Part shown: positions 52,101 to 64,000 of the stretch, one piece after another
Layout of the letters: the number at the start of each line of letters is the position of its first letter
Position numbering within the stretch: the stretch's first letter is position 1
Assembly: GCA_003342895.1 (NCBI GenBank)
Contig: PTFA01000011.1
Location: 5,072,685 to 5,136,684, forward strand
DNA: 64,000 bases
Origin: Casuarius casuarius
Lineage: Eukaryota > Chordata > Aves > Casuariiformes > Casuariidae
Direction of reading: 5' to 3'
Position numbers and translations under genes: made by a program
Notes under the pieces: model-generated
Told to the model about the DNA's origin: nothing
What the model saw: the letters and a program-made list of their open reading frames with translations, nothing else
The model's database searches: none

Positions 52101-54825
52101 GCATTTGTGCCTTCTTTTACTAAGCATTTTACAAATCTACAATTTAAGTATGTAGTTAAGGAAAATGTTAGCAGACACAAAAGCATTGTGTTCACTTTTC
52201 TACCTCTCTAAAACTTCTCCTACCTAAGTAAAACTTGTTTTGGAGATTTAAACCAACCTAATCTGTCATTTCCAGATCCAAAGTCTGTTTCCTTTAATCT
52301 GTCCCCACTAAAGAAATAACCTGCTTGCTTAAGGATAAGGCTTCCATTTTACCAGTCAAATGGTAATCTGTAAGGTGACTGCCTTGGTCAAGACACCTGA
52401 CCTTTACTTGGTGAAATCTCCATGAGCTAATGAGCATTGCCTCCTGCTTCCTACAGTAATGAACAAACCTGTATACTCTAGGTTTCTGCAGTCTCCAGTT
52501 CCTCCATGCATTTGGGCAGGCCTCTTCATGACTACAGAGATGACAATATTGATGCTACTTGACCTGTACATCTATTTATCCTGCCAGGAGTTGAGGAAAT
52601 AGCACTTCCTACTTGACTTTGGTGTCTGCTTTCAGTATATCCTAAGGAGCAGTGATTAGTAGCTGTTTGTCTTAAGAGCTATGACTTGGAAAGTCCAGAA
52701 GGGTTTGGTCCTGTCACTGCTGCAACTTAACTAGTCACAAACAGCTCTCAAGGAAAATGGCTCAGTATGTGTTCAGCCTTGTTAAAAATGTCTTTAGAGA
52801 GCTAGGAAGGTGGATATTTTCCTTTCTGTTGATGACCAGACTAAGTAAAATATGTGCTGCTGTTTCAAGGTAGGCAGCAAAACTGATTCAGTGCAGATTC
52901 TGAGACCACAGATAATTAAAGGCAGATAAAGGAAAATGACAGGTATTGACATACCTGCATCCTGAGCATGTAGCACTTACACACGTGTCATATAATGAAC
53001 AAAATACAACCTCAGCTGGTTTAGACACAAAGAGCTTGTTGGAAATGAATAACCAACAGTGTGTTTTGCTGCTTGAAGGCAAGTAAAACAGNGTAGGAGA
53101 TGTCTACAGTAACAGTCACAAGGAGGACAAAATTATTTCTGCCCCAAAATCTGAATATTAACAAGCCACTGAGCTGATATCATTCATGATATATTTACCA
53201 ATGTGATCAAGACTATATCCTAGGTTTCAACAGAGGATGATGGTTCTTTTTTTAGTTATTGCTACTCATTGTATAAGAATGAGAAGCAGAGGCTTTGACA
53301 AGTGTATTTGTGAAGGATAAGATCCTGCATTCTTGGACTAGAAAGGGAAGAGGCTTAGATTATACCTTGACTGAAGCAGTTTCATTTTTGAAAGGACTAT
53401 TCAACTCCTCCTGTTTTTTCCTGTTGCATAGGAGAGTGAATTTGAAAGACAGTGCTTTTTAATGCAGGAGAGGAAATAGTCTTTGAGAAAGCATAGAGTC
53501 ATCTTGTAGTATTCAGTAGTGTAGGATAAATTTAATTCTTTTTTTTTGGATGGGAACACTTACATATACTCTCTGTTGCAGGTAAGTCACAGTTGTAAGA
53601 CAGTGTGCATCAGTAGTATACATAACTGAATTTCATGCTACCAGATGTGAAAACTGCTCTTCTCAGAAAGGGACTTCTCCTTCCTAGATGCACATACAAT
53701 TTTGCATCATTGACTATGCTGTTTATGCTTTGAATGTAGTGTTTTGTATCAGTGTAGGATACCAAGCCAAATTACTAGTGCAATAGGAACCAGAGGCCAG
53801 AACATATCTTTGCCATTGTGACAGGATGAAATTGTTGTCTGAAAAAGGTTTGACAAATAAGTCCCTTGAAAGACACGGTAACATCAAGAAATGTGAAAGA
53901 AGAAGCAATTAAGCATCTTGCAAAGACTATTGATGCTTTGGTGAAAAAATCCTCTCTGGAAAGTTTGTTTTATTTGACTTCATGTACTTCTGAATTCTGA
54001 ATTAATTTATTATTCAATATAGTTGACTACAACAAAAAGTACAATATAAAATATAAGTTATAAAATATAGACAGAAGAATGTTTTCTTCTATTTTTGTAT
54101 TCAGCATTTTAAANCACTTTTATTTTTTGAGAAAACACTAATGTGCAAACTTTGTTCCATTATATGGGAAGTGACTGCACTTCTAAGCCAAAGACTATAA
54201 TAAATAACAGGTGTTTTTTTCTTCGTGAGTGGGAAGGGGCACACTTATGGGTAAGGAAAACTCAGCTTTCATCTTGAGGAATTGCACCTATACCTGGAGT
54301 ATGGCAATTCTGCCAAACAGTCAAGAGGTCTGCAAAAGAGGCGCTCCAAATTGAAGCATGTCTTTACCACAAGCCATAATTATAGAAACACAAATAAACA
54401 TGTAAATAATTCTTATTCATTCACCTGAAATGTCCAACAGTGTAAGGAAAGCTTTAGCAGAGCAGTAAGAGAAAATCCAGTCCTATAAACTACTACCACC
54501 ACTCCTCCCTCATGCTAATGTGATAGAAATAATATAAAAAAGTGTGTTCTTTTCCCGAAATGTTACTCTAAAATAGCTACAGAACCATATGGGCTGCTGG
54601 AATCACCAGTCTAATGGGAAGCCCTGGAGTAACCTGCTGTTTCCCTGGAAACTGTGGAAAGAGTAAGAACTGAGTGAAGGGTTAAGGGTTGTGGTATGTA
54701 ACTAGGGCTTAGTAGCCTGTTGGGCAAAAAATCACGTAATTGGAGAGGGAAGCCAGCAAGGATAATCTGCTTATGAAGAGAGCAGTGAAAGAATAAACAT
54801 TGCTTTCCTCCTCTAAGAGAATGAA

Positions 54826-54839
54826 TTTTTTTTTTTTTT
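54826..54839. repeat. T14 homopolymer
   Basis: Simple run of 14 T. Confidence 0.9.
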
Positions 54840-55544
54840 AATCTCTAGTTCCAAAACTCCAAAATTGAGAAGTTAATTGTATTTGTTATGTTTTTTTGTT
54901 ATGCCCCACACAGAAGAAGATTGCAGATAGACACCTGTTGCTGACACTGGTCTTGATTTCAGCTGCGGATATTAAATCAGGATTAATTTTGAGGCACTAT
55001 AGTTTACTTTTCATTAAATAAAGAGTGACAAGTTATTTTGCAGGCTTATTATCTGGCATCAACTGTTATACACCTTTCTGCAGGATTATTCCTGTTTATA
55101 GAGGATGGCCTGCTAGGACATGACCTGACAAGTAAAGGCAACTAATGTGGCGCTAAACAAACTTAGCAGTCAGCATATCCAGACCCGGGCATTTTGAAGG
55201 CTGCAAGTATGCTAAAAACTAGTGTGTCTTCTAGCTTAATAAGCACATTTTTAACAAGACAAAGGCAGAAATCCACTCCCTTTTTTCATCTTACAAAGAT
55301 GATTAATTTTGGAAAATAAAGAGATACATCAGATGTAAGTAGCAGCTGAAGAAAAAAATTCAGCTTGGAAGATTTACCTAACTAGCTTTTTCACCTTACT
55401 AGCTTTTTTCTATAAAAACGGATGTCATGCATCTCCCCCACATATACATAAAGTTAAGGAGGCTCACTTAAGAGGAAATCATTATAGTATTGAAGCTGAT
55501 TATTTAAGAAAAATAATTTGTATAAGAATGAAGGGGGTAAATTT

Positions 55545-55559
55545 GGGGGGGGGGGGGGG
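55545..55559. repeat. G15 homopolymer
   Basis: Fifteen G preceded by GGGGGTAAATTT, so two G runs are adjacent. Quadruplex potential and unstable length. It is the same length as the tract at 6,998. Confidence 0.95.
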
Positions 55560-58500
55560 TTCTTTTGCTCAGTTCCACCATCATGCTCCCATTCTAAGGT
55601 ACAGGAAAGAGCATTTAATTTCTAGAAAATAGAAAATGTAGATAGACTTGTAGACATGTAGAAAGGGAAATTTTCCAAATCGAAGCTAAGAATACAGTGA
55701 AGAGAACCTTTGAAATGAGCTTAAGAAAGGAGTGCTATGGAAGTGTTTTCATGGAAATAATGAACAAGAAGTCAAGGAAATAAGCAAAGTGGTGAAAAAA
55801 AGAGAAAGCATTGTGAAGTATGTGAAACCTTACTAGAGAGACAAAGTACTTTGATTCTTTTGAGAGACATGTTAGCAGATTCTCCAAAAGCAATGTTGAT
55901 CCTCTGCGCATGGATGTGACTCACCATTCAAAGAGGGACTGCCCTGTCAGTGTCAGCTACGCCACCGTGTTGCCAAGGAGAAAAGGCATTGACAGAGTAC
56001 AATTAAAAAATAATAATAATCCAAAAAACATTTCTCTTCACCTCAAATGGTGTGAAATTATGGTAACTTTGGAACACAATACCTCGTGTGGGCGGTATTC
56101 ATCTTCTCCACTCGCTGCCTTCTCACTGTGAGGATGAGCAGAGGCCGAGGAAAAGAAAACAAAGCAGCCAAGCTCCTAAGAGGCATACAGAGAGGCACTC
56201 TAAAGGCCTCTCCTACTTGTAGGGGCCCTGCTGCTGGGCTTGTAGCTGCAGCTTCTTCATGTAAAGCTAGTGGATTTGCAGTATTTCAAAATACAGCTTT
56301 ATGCTACTTCCATGGGAACTCTTCTCCCCTGAGCACAGCAGTTTTTGAAACTACAGTTTCAATCTTGCTGATGTTTCTGAGCATACAGCCTGAAATGTAT
56401 GTCTCAAATATGATTGAAGTACAGAGCTCAGCCTCTATTTTCAGTTTTCTCTCTTCTGCTACTTTGTAAGTAACTGGAGAAAAAAATCCTTTTAACAGCC
56501 AAAGTATCCTTAGCTTTTTCTGGAACACATTTCATTTCCAGAGTGTAAAGAACAGATGCTACTGTTGACTTGTGCTTTGAGTTCTGTGTGTTGGGGGAAA
56601 GAAGGAAGGGTGCTTTGGCATTTTCTTAAAATGCTTTCAGATTTCATTCCATGTAAAGTTTGTTTGTTTGTATATACTTCTTGTAGGTTTCAGAACCACT
56701 GAGGGGTTCCATCCATGAATTTTCTGTTGTTTTTCCCTGTCTATCATATGTTGTTTGCTTACCAACAGTAATTAAATATTAATGATGAAAATAACCTAGT
56801 AAAAGGCAAGTGTCCTATTGGAAATCAATGAAGGTATTAAACAAATTTTTGTCTCTGAAAACAATAACATTTTGTTCTCAAATGGCTCTTCATCTGGGAT
56901 CTTAAAGTTGGTTAAGTACTAACGTCCTTTTTCAGAGAGGGAGCAACTGAAGGACAGAGAGGCGAACTCACATGGCCAAAAGCACTTCCACAGAGAATGT
57001 GAGAAGTTCTAAATGCCATTTCTGCACATTAATCCATGTAGTCTCCCACTAAAAGTACTATGCTTAGGAACCTGAAATTTTTTGGAAAGGGAAGGAACAA
57101 GTAAGCATAGATTTTTCTGTTTGATATACTCCATCCATGTTCTGGAAGGGTCTCTGACTGCCTTTAGCATGGCCTGCATACTTGCTTTGCTCTTCTGGAT
57201 CTTTGCTGAGGTTAACAGTGAAAATGCCAGCACTAATTATGATGAGTTTTTGTTTGCGATCTGGATACCTGCCCATTAGAAAATGGATTGGAACAACTTG
57301 GTCTTTCAGGGATTAAGCTGAGGGGAGAAAAACAATCTGTCAGTTTCAATCAATGATTAATTCATATTTTGTCCATGTTGCTTTGCACCAGAATTAATTT
57401 TCTGAAGCCCAAATTCTGAATCCACTAAGAATAACATCTGTGGATTTCAATGGGAGTTTTGCATGGGCAAAGACTGTATTTCCACTTAGACAGTGAAATG
57501 TGAGTGCAGCAGTGCAGGGTAATGCAAACTTTAACAAGAGGGGTACTTTTGGAAGGTTTTCTTTGGATCATTTTTCCTGGAGAGAAGATGGTTTGTCAGA
57601 CACTTGCCAGACCTGAAGTCAGTGAGTCTGCAAGACATCATTTAAGGACAATGTTATGCCTCATATTTTATTCCTGTTTTTTAATCTGGAGACTAGCTTA
57701 CCTTTTGGAAAACACCTATATTTCAAGTTTTCCACAGTGTTCACTTATAACCAAGCAAACATAATGCAGAAGTTTGAATATTCACTTACTTTTATTTGTC
57801 CCTGTTTTGCATGTTTCTTTGCTTCTGTGTATGAAAATGTATCAGGGCAGGGTTAATTTCGCAGGCATTTCACAGACCACCTTCTGGTNTTTTATAAGCC
57901 ACCAGCAGTCCATGAACAACAGGCTGAAAAACACCATTTAATGTACTGGGTTGGAATCCTCTCCCTGTTTTACCATGCGGAGCAGCAAGACAGATTTTTG
58001 GTCTGATACTGAAAATTGGAGAGAAAGAGCGAGAGATCTACCTGGCCATATCTGTTAATGTGCCATGAGTTCTGATTTCTTGGCTACCAATAATGGCCAA
58101 CTCATTCCCTGCACAGCCAGAGGATTTGCTGCAGCTGTCACTGTGCCCAGGCTGAGATGCCTGCTGGAAGGTATATGTACTGTTCTGTATATTCCTGTGA
58201 TCATTTACCTATATCTTAGGCAGCCTTCGATCCATAAGTACTGGGCATCATTCTACAGTCTATTTTCCCATTTAGATATCTAGTTATTTGTTTGGTAGAG
58301 TTTTCATTCTTTCCCTCTCTTCTCTCTCTCCCCTAATGCATCTGCCTGGAATTTTAATTATTTTCTACTTCATGAGCTGGTCACTTTAACTAAGTCACTA
58401 AGATCTGAAAGATGTTCCTGGAGTTTCAGAGTCCATGGTGTTGCTACTACAGCATGCTCCTTTGTCATACAAGCACATCAAGTAATTAGACTTACTACAG

Positions 58501-58748
58501 GTCCAAAATGAGTTGCAAAGAGTCATTTCTGTTGAAGATCTTTTTTCAGGGTTCAGAAGGGATTATAATTTTTCATTGGGGAGTAGGGAAATCAGGTAGG
58601 GAGGAGATGAGATCACAGAGCTAATGAAAGCAAAATACATCCCTTAGAGAAAGGAGAGGGGAGGAATAGACAAGGTTCAGGAGAGTTCAAGTCTAGGGGA
58701 ATCCTCACCCCCCACTAGGAATCAGTGTTGCAAAAGTAGGATAGCCAG

Positions 58749-58789
58749 TTTTTGGTAAAACTCTGGTTTTTCTTTTTGGTAAAACTCTG
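58749..58789. repeat. Imperfect 24-bp tandem duplication
   Basis: The 17-base word TTTTTGGTAAAACTCTG occurs exactly at 58,749-58,765 and again at 58,773-58,789, a period of 24 bases. A recent small duplication. Confidence 0.9.
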
Positions 58790-59851
58790 AAGCTATGACC
58801 AGATTTCCTAGCATCTATGCTATAATGATTACTCTCTTTTGTGCTTAGCAGTGTGCTCTTTCTCCATGCTCCATAATTGTGAATCACTCCCATCTTAGAA
58901 AGTTGCAAGTCAGTCTCCAGTGGAAAGGAAAGTGACCAGTTTTGCTTGGAAAAACCAGCAATTTGGGCTAGGCAAGCCCTTTTAAATCATAAAGATAGAC
59001 AGCTGGATGGATAGCCATGTGAAGAAGCTTAGAAAGTAATGTCATGTACATTCTCATATTGAATCATCTCTTCTGATTATATAGAATCCTATCCTTGCTG
59101 CATCTTTGATTATATTCCAGAAGCAAATCAGGAAGTTATAAAGTATTGTAAATCTATCTGTCACTTCTTTTAACTTCATCATCTAACCACAATGGAATTG
59201 GCTAAAATATATTCAGATTACAGATCCTGGCATATTGAACTGCAGACTGATAAGCAGGTCATTAAGAAGAGTTACTTAGAGCATTGTGGTTTTTGTTTTT
59301 TGACATCTTTCCAGGTGGACAAACATCTGAAACAATAACTGAATATCAGATAGAGTATCCCTGCAGGAGGACAGATCATGTAAGTACAGATGCAATCATG
59401 CATAAGAAAATAATTACAGAATAATGAAGGTAAATGTAACATTTGAGGTCATCATAATTTCATTGACTTATTTATATTTTTCTTACAGTACGTAAATGCT
59501 GGTATCAGTTCTGTCTGGTGAGGTATCATATAAGGTATAATTATTTCCAAGTGGCCCTCAGATCACTGAGAGAAGTACCTATAATTCAAGCACAGCTTAA
59601 AGAGTTCTAGAAATATTAACAGTCAATATGACCAACAAACTGAGTTGATCTAGCATCTTAAAAAAAAAATTTAAATGGAACAGCATGTTTAGGAAATGAC
59701 AGAAAGTAAGTTCAAACTGAAGCTCAGTATAAATTTGTCAGTTTTCTGGAGCAAACTCCTTCACTGTTAAGAATAACTCAGCTAGAAAAGACATGCCATA
59801 TATGAATGTTGCCTACCTCGCCCCCAAACTCTGTGGTAAGATGCTTACTGT

Positions 59852-59907
59852 AAACCTGATCCTGTGTTTATATTTGGCTAAACCTGATGCTGTGTTTATA
59901 TTTGGCT
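59852..59907. repeat. 28-bp head-to-tail duplication
   Basis: Two adjoining 28-base copies (59,852-59,879 and 59,880-59,907) start AAACCTGAT and end TATTTGGCT. They differ at only one base (C versus G at position 10). The near-identity implies a recent event or strong constraint. Confidence 0.95.
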
Positions 59908-60570
59908 TTGGAATGATTCTCTGCCCTCCAACACTCAATACTTATATTTCTGGCTTCAAGTCTGGGCCCCATTGACTTTTAAAACTCTGGGTCAGGCCCT
60001 GGGTAGCTTTGCCTGCTTTTGAAGAACTCAGATGGAAATTAAAATCTTCATTATATCAGTATGATTAAGGGTGGAACTCATTTTGTCTGTCTATGATTAG
60101 GGTCAAGAGTATCTTTAAAGTTCCATTTACTTTTATAAAGAAAAAGGAATTCAGTTACTGAATTCCCTTCTCACAGCCCTCTATTTTGAGAATTCACAGA
60201 GAAAGAGGGAAGCAAGGAGTCGGCATCCACAAATGTCTACTGCTCCAGAACTGTGTCGCAGGGGCAGGGGGGAAGGATACTTTAACTCTGGGTTTATTAC
60301 AAACAGATTTATTGAAGATGGCAATACAGTGTAGTCATAGCAAGCGAATCTTACTGCACATTTGTGACTGCCTGAGTCTCGATTTCTTACCTCTCCAATG
60401 GTTTCTTGCCAGAGGTTCACTTAACTCCCGGAGAGTAACCTTGAGAGGCATCCCAACTCAAGGGGAGATTCACCACTGTGCAGCCATGCAGGAGAGCTCA
60501 GTGGGCTCTAGGCTGCAGCTCTGTTCATGGGCATGGAGTTTGACTCATAGTCATACAATATTTGGTGTGG

Positions 60571-60637
60571 AGATGTACCTTTTTTGCTGATCTCACGCTG
60601 TGTTGGGGAAAAGATACCTTTTTTGCTCATCTCCTGC
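60571..60637. repeat. Imperfect ~41-bp tandem duplication
   Basis: TACCTTTTTTGCTGATCTC at about 60,576 recurs as TACCTTTTTTGCTCATCTC at about 60,615, each preceded by AGAT. One substitution within the shared word; the sequence between the copies has diverged more. Confidence 0.75.
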
Positions 60638-63600
60638 CCATTTTTGGCCTCACCAGTTGCAGCCAGTATTGCCTAGTTCCTCCTGCTCAGTCCTGGGTGT
60701 TGTCAGTTATCTGTGGTCAGCTGGGCCCAAGATGGGAGTGTGGGGGGTAGCTGCACTCTGCTACAGGCTGGCCCATGCCTGCCAAGACATCTGTCTCATT
60801 TGGGTATTCCCTACTGGGTTGCCAGCAGTCTCTATTTAATGGCAGTCTCCACTGACCCTTTGCTCTTAATGTTCCTAACCTCATCTTTATCCTAACTTCC
60901 TCTTTCAGCTGATTTTCTGTGAATCCCAAGGAGGGTATTTACTGAAGATAACAGTAGATGCAGGAAGATCTATACCATACTCTCCATTTCCCATACAGAT
61001 GAACCCCCAAAGCTTTGCCTGATTCTTCAGTTCTACTCACCAACTAGGATCTTTAATGAGAGAATTAAATTGTTAGTAACTGGCTACCACATTTTTTCAA
61101 ATCTGTCTGATTACAGTGTCATTTTGGAAGGACAGTGTCTCCTGCTCTTTCCAAAAACCCTCTCTACTTGTGCAGTTCATAAAATGACAAACGTTTTCCA
61201 AAGCACTTGAGACTTTTGAGGTTAAAAGAACCATGTTGTTTTTTCTGTTTAAAATTTAAGTTTTTGATGTTATTTTATTGCCCCTGAACTCTAGTGAACA
61301 CCACAAATTTTAAGTTGTCTTTTCCCCAGTAACGAAGAAAGCCCGTGTAATTTTGTACATAAGAAAGATTCAGTCAGGGATAAGTTCCGGTGATTAAAAA
61401 AGTCGCGTCAGAAAATAGTCCAGCTCTAGCAGGTAATGAATATTGCATATCTNTGAAGTACTATCTCAGAGTAGTGCTTCTTCCTATGGCATATTATTTG
61501 TATTACAGGTGTGCCTGAAGGATTGCAAATTAATATGGATTTTTATTGAAGCAGGCATTATTTATGAAGGTAGAAAAGTTCCTGCCTTGGCAAGTCTGCA
61601 AATCTAATAGATAAGGAAGAAAGGAAAGTTAGTTTATTAATTCCAATCAACTTGAAGTACAGAAAATTAAAGGAGTACCTGTAGGTTGCATAAGAAGCTA
61701 TGAAGCTATGAACTGTCTTGTCATCTGACAGGTTAACCCAGGTTTGAGCATTCTCAGGTGCTTTAAAATCCAATGTGTTAGTGTAAAAGAATGAGGAAAA
61801 TCGTATTTGAAGTGTGGTCAGAAAAAGACTTATTTAAAATGCATTGAAAGCAGGAATGTAGGAAAATTTCAGAGAAAACAAGTAAAGAATAGGTGCTGAT
61901 GCCTTAGTTCACATCAAGCACCTTCCCTGTTTTTTGGAAGATTATTTTAAAAGTAGAACAGCAAAAACTTTGCTAGTCATCTAGAGCAATTTCCTGAGCA
62001 ATGACAGGGTAAGCTAGTGAGAGCAGAGTGACTATGTCTGTTTTGGGGTTGTCTGGTTTAGAAAGGAAGAATTTATGCAGTCAAGGTATTTGCAATAAAA
62101 ATTGTCTGGGCAATTTCCATAGGGAAAAATATGGGCTAACGAGCCAGAACTAGTAAAATGAAAAAAAGAAACTGAGAACTGGAAGACGATATGCTTGTGT
62201 TTTCCTTTCCTTGTAGTTGCTTTAGAAAAAGTAAAGATGCTTGAAATTTGTAAAAGGTGACCACTATTAAAAACAGATTTTTAAGTATCAAAATCTTGCT
62301 CATAAAATGTGCTTTAGAAGCAAAATGTTATCTTTCCACAAATATCCAGACAAAAGGGTGTGGATGCCTTTTGTGTACTCTGATATGAAAGAAGGCAATG
62401 TCAGATAATTTAGAAGTTTGCAAGTATTCTGAAAGGGGGTAGGATCCATATAGTTTCAAGGCATCAAAGTGTGAGAGATTATGCTGAAATTCTGGGAAAA
62501 TTTGCTTTAAATCAAAGGACTGAGGAGTGTTAAATAGAGTTTATAACAACGTTTAGGCCCTGATTTCTATTACTTCTATCATTAGCTCTTTTTGTTGAAA
62601 AAAGGCTCCTTACGGTAGGAGATGTATCATATAGTGATGGCAGCAAAGACCAAGTACTAATTGCATACATTCTTTTTACAGTTCAATTTGAAAGAGTATT
62701 TTGTTAATAAGAACTTTTTTTTTTTTCATGACATGATCTAAAATAGTACCAAATAGTTCCTGAGCTGTACTCAGCTGTACTGATCTAAAGGATTGGAAAT
62801 GCAGTAAAGGCAATTTTTTTGAGTTTCTGACTAACCATTTCTTCAAAAAAATGAAGTCCGAGCTAAAACGTTGCCTTTAGCTAAACATCCCTGCTCCATC
62901 TTACTGTTACCTAACTCTGTAAATGTGCCTTAAATCACCTCCCACAGGGTGCAGTTCATGTGATTGTAGAATAACTTATTTTAGCTGGGTTTCGTGAAGA
63001 AATGAGACTTTGCAGTCCTGCTGTTTTAGTAGCTTTTGAGATCACTGGCCTATTTCGGTCCAATTTGACAGAAGGGTAGCAGTCTTAGAAACCATGAAAT
63101 TGCTGCAAGTTTTGTGAAAATAGGTCATTGGGTTGATTAAAAGCAAGCTGCAGTATGAGCTCATTTAGTGTTAGATATTGGGGAATCAAGGAAAGAAACA
63201 ATAAATATTCCCATTGAGGAAAATCTTCAAGCACAAGACACTAATCTGTAGGAATTCATTTATTCTGTTGTACAGGAAACAACTTGTTTTCTGGAGATGC
63301 TGTAGTTGTTTGGTGCCACTTGATCTGGACTTCTCATTTTATATACTTCTATTTGAAAAATTTTGAGGGTGAGTTACTTGTTGGTAGATGAGGGGGAAAA
63401 TCATGTCAGTCATGAGATTAATCCCATGCTCTGCTCCCTCATGCGTACTCCATGAGATTGCATTGGGGCTACTGCGATGGGGTAGGCCCTTCCTGAGGAT
63501 GTGTCAGCAGGGAGAGGGAGAGAGTACAGCAGAGGTCCTTGGGCAGCTTCAGACAGTTGTCTGGGAGGCAGTTTTCAGTACTCACTGTGCCATTCAACAT

Positions 63601-63930
63601 AGTTGGGCATCGAGGGCCTCGTGTTAAACAAACATCCAGGGCGTTTGCTAAATGCCAACAGGCAGCATTCAGTGTTAGGAAAAAGGACTTTGGGAATTAC
63701 TGGTGACATGATTTGAATGGATTTTATACATCAACTTATATTTTCGAAGTTGTCTTCAAGGAGGGGAAGATCAGAGGTTTTGGAAAACTCAGAACTGTAT
63801 TTCTAGACTCTCCAAAATCAGAGGGAGCCAACTTCTCCTGTAGGTTTCATAGTTTGATGGCATACCCTTAAAATAGCTTTGTGATTCACCACAAATGATT
63901 AGCCTTCTTCATCATCTGATATAAAACTTT

Positions 63931-64000
63931 TTCCTTCCCCCTCCTTCCCCCTCCTTCCCCCTCCTTCCCCCTCCTTCCCCCTCCTTCCCCCTCCTTCCCC
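63931..64000. repeat. 10-bp tandem repeat CTCCTTCCCC, open-ended
   Basis: Six exact copies of CTCCTTCCCC fill 63,941-64,000, and one copy with a single change precedes them. The array continues past the window edge, so its length is unknown. Every base is a pyrimidine; the other strand has regularly spaced G5 runs that fit a quadruplex. It is also the kind of sequence where assemblies break. Confidence 0.98.

Larger units (their letters stand above)
43476..63930. other. AT-rich non-coding DNA, no recognised gene
   Basis: Twenty kilobases without a recognisable family. It holds simple tracts and three small tandem duplications listed separately, three exon-like segments (51,349-51,413; 51,730-51,780; 56,134-56,465) treated as findings, and a homeodomain/octamer-like AT-rich patch near 50,265-50,390. 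Probably intron or intergenic. Confidence 0.55.

Noticed and set aside
56134..56154. N-terminus MSRGRGK reminiscent of histone H4
   Set aside because: The resemblance ends after a few residues, and the rest of the frame has no histone-fold similarity.
58681..58710. GTTCAAGTCT, similar to a tRNA B box
   Set aside because: No A box, acceptor stem or cloverleaf can be drawn around it.
60186..60590. 134-codon plus-strand frame and a minus-strand GTAAGAAAT donor at about 60,385
   Set aside because: No family match, and the minus-strand donor lacks a paired acceptor with a good pyrimidine tract.
1..64000. CRISPR arrays, operons, bacterial-type signals
   Set aside because: The DNA is eukaryotic (CR1 elements, splice-like signals, CpG depletion), and no regularly spaced identical repeats with unique spacers are present.

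Overview
The window is vertebrate nuclear DNA, most likely from a bird or another sauropsid. The evidence is two CR1-type LINE retrotransposon copies: one is 3.1 kb and carries recognisable endonuclease and reverse-transcriptase remnants, and the other is a short 3' tail. The rest is AT-rich by eye, CpG-poor and full of short homopolymer and microsatellite tracts, as in the long introns and intergenic deserts of bird macrochromosomes. There is no operon-like gene packing and no tRNA, rRNA or CRISPR array that I can see.

Layout. From 1 to about 32,400 the DNA is AT-rich with no recognised gene, interrupted by a CpG-dense open frame (13,683-13,922), a GC-rich block (16,556-16,870) and a very compact CpG cluster (18,490-18,615). 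At 32,823-33,360 on the minus strand lies the best candidate for cellular coding sequence: about 178 sense codons ending in a stop, with a poly(A) signal 380 bases further on. I do not recognise the protein. From 33,361 to 36,150 there are two very long T tracts. At 36,150-36,965 a GC-rich degenerate repeat block abuts a plus-strand CR1 tail. At 39,263-39,660 on the minus strand is a second protein-like stretch whose frame seems to shift. At 40,346-43,475 is the large minus-strand CR1. From 43,476 to 63,930 the DNA is again AT-rich, with small tandem duplications and a G15 tract. The last 70 bases are a 10-bp tandem repeat that runs off the window.

No gene can be named with confidence. Several segments look like spliced exons (good acceptor, open frame, good donor), and three on the plus strand even have matching phases. 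Such pseudo-exons are common by chance in vertebrate introns, so they are listed as findings and not as genes. Comparisons with CR1 consensus are from knowledge of the family, not from a search.
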